A stretch of 17,644 bases of DNA. Origin: SCUN01 sp046598935 (GTDB lineage Bacteria > Acidobacteriota > Vicinamibacteria > Vicinamibacterales > SCN-69-37). The notes under the pieces are model-generated. The model had not been told where the DNA came from, did not search any database, and saw nothing but the letters and a program-made list of their open reading frames with translations. The stretch lies in the NCBI GenBank assembly GCA_046598935.1, contig JBKJHW010000012.1:1-17644 (forward strand), read 5' to 3'. The position numbers and the translations under genes were made by a program. This document shows positions 14,430-17,644 of the stretch, one piece after another. Each line of letters begins with the position of its first letter. Within the stretch, counting starts at the first letter, position 1.

Positions 14430-15833
14430 TTGACTGATAACCACACTACCCACGGCCCGCGACGACGAAGTCGCCGCGGCCGCGGAAAGGGCGGCGCGCC
14501 CGCCTCCGGCGAGGCTTCCGCCTCCGACAAGGCCCCGGCGGAGAGGGCGGCGCACAAGCCCGCTGCTGCGCGCAACTCGCCGGCACACGCGCCCAAAGCC
14601 GCTCCTCCCCACAGGTCATCCGCTGCGCCGAAGCAGCGAGTTTTCAAGGAGCCCCCGCCGATCGATCCGTCGAACTCGCGGCCGAGCGCGGCATTTGATC
14701 CGGCGCCGCTGGCGTTCGCGTCGCTGTCGATCGATCCTGCCCTGCGCGACGCGCTCGATCAGCGCGGCTTCGTCCAGACCACGCCCATTCAGAGCGCCGT
14801 GCTTCCCTACGCGCTCGAAGGCAAGGACGTCATCGGCTGCGCCCAGACCGGCACCGGCAAGACCGCCGCGTATCTCCTGCCGATCCTGACGACCCTTCTC
14901 CGAAAAGATCGTGAAGACGGCATCACCGGGTCGCGCGGGTACACGCGCGCGTTGATCCTCGCGCCGACCCGCGAGCTCGCGACACAGATCGACGACGAGG
15001 TTCAGGGGTTCGCCTATCACGCGCCGATTGCGAGCATTGCCGTTTACGGCGGCGTGCCGATGGAACCGCAGGAGCGCGCCCTCAAAGCCGGCGTCGACAT
15101 CGTCGTCGCCACGCCGGGCCGATTGCTCGATCACCAGCGCTCGAAGGTCGGCGACTACTCCAGGCTCGACACGTTCGTGCTGGACGAAGCGGACCGCATG
15201 ATGGACATGGGCTTCTGGCCCGACGTGCGCCGCATTGCGGATTTGCTGCCGCCGTCATCGAAGCGCCAGACCATGCTGTTTTCGGCGACGATGCCGGAAG
15301 AAGTCATGAAGTTTGCCGACGCGCTCGCGCCCGGCGCGACGTTCGTGCAGGTGGGCTCACGGCGCGGGCCTGCCCAGACGATCACGCACGAGGCGCGCGT
15401 CATGCAGCTTCGCGACAAGATTCCGTTTCTCGCCAAAGTTCTGCGCCGCAATAACACGACGGCGATTGTGTTCGTGAACACCAAGATTGGCTGCGACCGC
15501 CTTGCCACGCAACTGCGCCGCCTGGGCCTGCACGCCGAAGCCATCCATGCGGACCGCACGCAGGATGCGCGGACGCGCGCGCTCGAAGCGTTTCGCGCGG
15601 GCCACATCAAGGTGCTCGTCGCGACCGACGTCGCCGCGCGCGGCCTCGACGTCGACGACATCGGGTTGGTGGTGAACTACGAAGTGCCGCGCACGCTCGA
15701 TACGTACGTGCACCGCGTCGGACGCACGGGCCGCAAGGAGCTCGCAGGCCACGCCCTCACGCTCGCGGAGCCGTCGGAGCAGTACTTGCTCAACGGAATT
15801 GAAAAATCGTTCGGCCTGACGTTTATCGAATAA
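14430..15833 (+). CDS. DEAD-box ATP-dependent RNA helicase (RhlE/RhlB-like)
   Basis: A 467-residue RNA helicase. The two RecA domains are complete: Q motif FASLSIDPALRDAL...TPIQ (about 96-121), AQTGTGKT (138-145), PTRELA (179-184), TPGR (228-231), DEAD (252-255), SAT (285-287), IVFVNTK (346-352), ARGLDVD (403-409) and HRVGRTGR (428-435). An N-terminal tail of about 90 residues is basic and low in complexity (RRRSRRGRGKGG, then Ala/Pro/Lys-rich) and probably binds RNA. The protein ends soon after the core, so the basic tail usually found at the C-terminus of RhlE-type helicases is at the N-terminus instead. The start is TTG 14430, with no SD. The next plausible start lies well inside the tail. 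It follows infA by 12 bp and is probably cotranscribed. Confidence 0.9.
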   Translation: MTDNHTTHGPRRRSRRGRGKGGAPASGEASASDKAPAERAAHKPAAARNSPAHAPKAAPPHRSSAAPKQRVFKEPPPIDPSNSRPSAAFDPAPLAFASLSIDPALRDALDQRGFVQTTPIQSAVLPYALEGKDVIGCAQTGTGKTAAYLLPILTTLLRKDREDGITGSRGYTRALILAPTRELATQIDDEVQGFAYHAPIASIAVYGGVPMEPQERALKAGVDIVVATPGRLLDHQRSKVGDYSRLDTFVLDEADRMMDMGFWPDVRRIADLLPPSSKRQTMLFSATMPEEVMKFADALAPGATFVQVGSRRGPAQTITHEARVMQLRDKIPFLAKVLRRNNTTAIVFVNTKIGCDRLATQLRRLGLHAEAIHADRTQDARTRALEAFRAGHIKVLVATDVAARGLDVDDIGLVVNYEVPRTLDTYVHRVGRTGRKELAGHALTLAEPSEQYLLNGIEKSFGLTFIE

Positions 15834-15901
15834 CGAAGCGGCGCGCTTCGAAGTCAGCGCGCCCTACAAACGCGTGTAGGGCCGAGTGATCTCGAACTCG
15901 G
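15834..15901. terminator. Cluster of three hairpins between convergent genes
   Basis: Three stem-loops stand in a row. CGAAGCG (15834-15840) pairs with CGCTTCG (15844-15850). GCCCTACA (15861-15868) pairs with TGTAGGGC (15875-15882). CCGAGT (15882-15887) pairs with ACTCGG (15896-15901). There is no strong U-tract. The position between the facing stops of the helicase and BRCT-TPR genes fits a bidirectional terminator or a degraded palindromic repeat. Confidence 0.5.
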
Positions 15902-15906
15902 CCGCT

Positions 15907-16992
15907 TCAGGGTTGAGATTCTTGAAATTCTCTGGCCAACTTCACGAACTCCCCCTCGGGCGCCAGCTCGCAGTACGCCTTCCAGTGCGGCCGCGCCTCG
16001 ACGGAGCGGCTGAGTTTCTCGAGCGTGACCGCCAGATAAAAGTGCGCTTCGGGGTACTCCGCGTTGATCGCGAGGGCGTCTCGATAGGACGCCACCGCCT
16101 CCGCGTAGCGGGTCAGATCGTGATGGATGTTGCCGAGGTTGAAGTAGGCCTCAAAGCATTCAGGGTCGAGCCGGATCGCGCGCTCGTAAATCGCCTCGGC
16201 TTCGACGAGGTTGTCGCGCTCGTAGTGAATGTTCGCGAGGTTGACGAGCGCCGGCACGAGCACCGGGTCGAATAGCAGCGCCTTGCGGTACGAGGCGCAC
16301 GCCGCGTCGAGATCCGGATCGTCCCCATCGTCGAACTCCGCGCCCTCGAGGAAGAACTTGGCCGCCATCGTGTAGTTGGCCGCCTGCAGGCGCTCTTCAC
16401 GATTCTCACTGGTGAGACCAGCTAAACCTGCACCAGCTAACCCGGCCCCGGCAGCACCGGCCGCACGCGCTGCACCTGCCGCACCGACGCGGAGCGAGAC
16501 GACTCGAGCGGGCGAGCGGTCCGTGCGTGGCGATGCCTGAAAATCGAGCGAGAGCTGCCCCTGTCGTTCCGCCACAAGGTCTCGCATCGCCACATTGAGC
16601 GGCAGGCCGCGCTCGAGGTCCGCCGCGGCGGTTTTCAGGACGTGGAGATCGGCGAACGAGTAGTAGCGGCCGGCGACCGGATGGACCAGGCCGCACTTGC
16701 CGAGGTACCGAAGGTGGTCATCGCGGAGCACGGGGTACATCCCGCGAAGGTCCCGGGCGGAATAATAGTGGCCTCGGAGTGTATCGGTATCGGGCAATCC
16801 GGCTGCCCGGCAGAGTTCGTCCTCGGTCACGACGAGCGTGACCCGGTTGGAGCTCTCGCGGGCCAAAACACCCCCAAGCCGGGTAACGAGCGCCCTGGCG
16901 TCGCGCCGCGCGAGCAGGGCCAGCTTCCCGCTGATCGCGACAAGCTGGCCTTCGAACGGCCGTTCTGGAGTTTGTGGGGCCGGGAGGCTCAC
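15907..16992 (-). CDS. BRCT-like + MerR-type HTH + TPR multidomain protein
   Basis: A 361-residue protein with an unusual domain order. Residues 12-55 (FEGQLVAISGKLALL...ALVTRLGGVLARES...VTLVV) follow the BRCT pattern. Residues 78-145 (SARDLRGMYPVLRDDHLRYLGKCGLVHPVAGRYYSFADLHVLKTAAADLERGL) look like a MerR-family winged helix, with the usual Y..R.L..L...G...R.Y...D....K....L spacing. An Ala/Gly-rich linker (169-192) follows. At least three TPR units cover about 230-345 (SYRKALLFDPVLVPALVNLANIHYE, IYERAIRLDPECFEAYFNLGNIHHD, SYRDALAINAEYPEAHFYLAVTLEK). It may be a DNA-binding scaffold or regulator; no target is evident. The start is GTG 16992, with TATCGT 6 nt upstream on the minus strand and no SD. 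It stands alone between a convergent and a divergent gene. Confidence 0.8.
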   Translation of the reverse strand: MSLPAPQTPERPFEGQLVAISGKLALLARRDARALVTRLGGVLARESSNRVTLVVTEDELCRAAGLPDTDTLRGHYYSARDLRGMYPVLRDDHLRYLGKCGLVHPVAGRYYSFADLHVLKTAAADLERGLPLNVAMRDLVAERQGQLSLDFQASPRTDRSPARVVSLRVGAAGAARAAGAAGAGLAGAGLAGLTSENREERLQAANYTMAAKFFLEGAEFDDGDDPDLDAACASYRKALLFDPVLVPALVNLANIHYERDNLVEAEAIYERAIRLDPECFEAYFNLGNIHHDLTRYAEAVASYRDALAINAEYPEAHFYLAVTLEKLSRSVEARPHWKAYCELAPEGEFVKLAREFQESQP

Positions 16993-16998
16993 CGGGCC

Positions 16999-17004
16999 AC
17001 GATA
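16999..17004 (-). promoter_or_regulatory. Putative -10 element (TATCGT) of the BRCT-MerR-TPR gene
   Basis: TATCGT on the minus strand ends 6 nt before the GTG at 16992. No SD precedes the start, so a leaderless mRNA is possible. Confidence 0.35.
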
Positions 17005-17020
17005 CCGTACGAACCACCTG

Positions 17021-17026
17021 TATAAT
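17021..17026 (+). promoter_or_regulatory. Consensus -10 (TATAAT) of the TonB receptor gene
   Basis: A perfect TATAAT lies 42 nt upstream of the ATG at 17069, giving a leader of about 36 nt with an SD. No clear -35 hexamer is seen at 16-18 bp upstream. Confidence 0.6.
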
Positions 17027-17056
17027 CCCGCACACTTACCCGCTGTTAGCTGTTAC

Positions 17057-17062
17057 AGGAGA
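17057..17062 (+). promoter_or_regulatory. Ribosome binding site (AGGAGA) of the TonB receptor gene
   Basis: AGGAGA stands 6 nt before the ATG at 17069 and fixes the start. It is the strongest SD in the window. Confidence 0.8.
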
Positions 17063-17068
17063 CTCCGA

Positions 17069-17644
17069 ATGTATTCACGTGTTACGCAAGCTTTACTCGC
17101 CTTAACGATCGTGCTGTGTGCGGCACCGGCCTTCGCCCAGCAGACCGGCACCATCGCCGGCAAAGTCACCGACGCCAGCGGCGCCGCAGTTCCCGGCGCG
17201 ACCGTGGAGGCCCGTTCCGCCGTGTTGCCCGGCCCGCGTGTCGCGGTCAGCGGCGGCAACGGCGCCTACCAGCTCGCGGCATTGCCGCCTGGTGAATACA
17301 CCGTGCAGTTCACGCTGTCTGGCATGCAGACGATCACGCGCCGCGTCGACGTCCTGCTGAGCCAGGAGGTTCTGGTCAACGCGACGATGGCCGTGCAGGC
17401 GGTGAGCGAGAGCGTCACCGTCACGGCGTCGGCCGGCTACGTCGAGAAATCGACGGCGGCGATCAACAGCACGCTGTCGAACGACATCTTCAAGAACCTC
17501 CCGGTCGGCACCGAATACCGCGATCTCATCAAGCTCATTCCCGGCGTGCAGTACACGCAGGACGCGGTGCGCGGCCCGAGCGCCGCGTCCTGCGTGTACT
17601 GCACGCCGGACGCGGTGCGCGGCCCGAGCGCCGGCGGCAGCGGG
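17069..17644 (+). CDS. Oar-like TonB-dependent receptor with carboxypeptidase-regulatory N-terminus, C-terminal part off the right edge
   Basis: The first 192 codons of an outer-membrane receptor; the frame is open to the edge. MYSRVTQALLALTIVLCAAP is a signal peptide with cleavage at AFA-Q (residue 23). Residues about 25-110 (GTIAGKVTDASGAAVPGATVEARS...GGNGAYQLAALPPGEYTVQFTLSGMQTITRRVDVLLSQE) form a carboxypeptidase-regulatory-like beta-sandwich, the standard N-terminus of Oar-like receptors in Acidobacteriota. SVTVTASAGYVEKSTAAINSTLSNDIFKNLPVGTEYRDLIKLIPGVQYTQDAVRGPSA begins the plug. After this the block DAVRGPSA occurs a second time following an unexpected ASCVYCTP segment (see the duplication feature). 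It would import or sense a large substrate using TonB energy; the ligand is unknown. Confidence 0.88.
   Translation, partial: MYSRVTQALLALTIVLCAAPAFAQQTGTIAGKVTDASGAAVPGATVEARSAVLPGPRVAVSGGNGAYQLAALPPGEYTVQFTLSGMQTITRRVDVLLSQEVLVNATMAVQAVSESVTVTASAGYVEKSTAAINSTLSNDIFKNLPVGTEYRDLIKLIPGVQYTQDAVRGPSAASCVYCTPDAVRGPSAGGSG
17541..17632. repeat. Perfect 25-bp inverted repeat plus direct duplication inside the TonB receptor gene
   Basis: 17541-17565 and 17585-17609 are perfect reverse complements around a 19-bp centre that is itself nearly palindromic. In addition, 17560-17584 is repeated exactly at 17608-17632, 48 bp on. Together 17585-17632 looks like an inserted in-frame 48-bp segment made of one inverted and one direct copy of the sequence before it. 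Confidence 0.9.

Noticed and set aside
1..17644. tRNA or rRNA genes
   Set aside because: No cloverleaf with a TTCRANNC T-arm and no rRNA conserved block was recognised by eye; gaps are too short for rRNA.

Overview
The window is GC-rich and densely coded on both strands. No gap without a gene exceeds about 125 bases. It looks like chromosomal DNA of an Acidobacteriota bacterium, possibly a Vicinamibacteria-type soil lineage. That placement is inference from gene style: an Oar-like TonB receptor with a carboxypeptidase-regulatory N-terminus, a secreted PD40-repeat protein, GTG/TTG starts and frequent leaderless-looking promoters. I saw no rRNA, tRNA, CRISPR, phage or transposase gene.

Layout. 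(1) 1-3489, minus strand: a transketolase-like TPP enzyme followed 10 bp later by a secreted PD40 beta-propeller protein that runs off the left edge. (2) 3591-4070, plus: a DUF4149-like membrane protein. (3) 4192-5340, minus: a conserved secreted protein of unknown function, divergent from the next gene. (4) 5363-8481, plus: NAD-type isocitrate dehydrogenase, a PlsB-like acyltransferase and a monofunctional proline dehydrogenase. (5) 8523-9662, minus: an M20 peptidase/deacylase. (6) 9768-11956, plus: a short-chain dehydrogenase translationally coupled to a CCA-adding enzyme. (7) 11918-13449, minus: a threonine dehydratase-like PLP enzyme translationally coupled to GmhB. (8) 13484-15833, plus: a small exported beta-barrel-like protein, then IF-1 (infA, TTG start) and a DEAD-box helicase (TTG start). 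(9) 15907-16992, minus: an unusual BRCT + MerR-HTH + TPR protein. (10) 17069 to the right edge, plus: the start of an Oar-like TonB-dependent receptor.

Most genes are housekeeping or metabolic: central carbon (IDH, TK-like), proline and threonine breakdown, lipid acylation, LPS heptose (GmhB), tRNA 3' end maturation (CCA) and translation initiation/RNA remodelling (IF-1, helicase). No single pathway unites them.

The less ordinary content is between and inside genes: a two-copy dispersed palindromic element (about 4074-4188 and 9684-9751); two heptamer-periodic AT-richer repeats (3494-3549 and 8487-8542), one of which encodes the end of a protein; a perfectly symmetric divergent promoter core (5363-5372); a recurring layout with a -10 hexamer 6-8 nt before the start codon; and, at the right edge, a fold-back template-switch signature inside the TonB receptor gene that adds 16 codons. 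I did not find a defence system or an obviously new multi-gene system.
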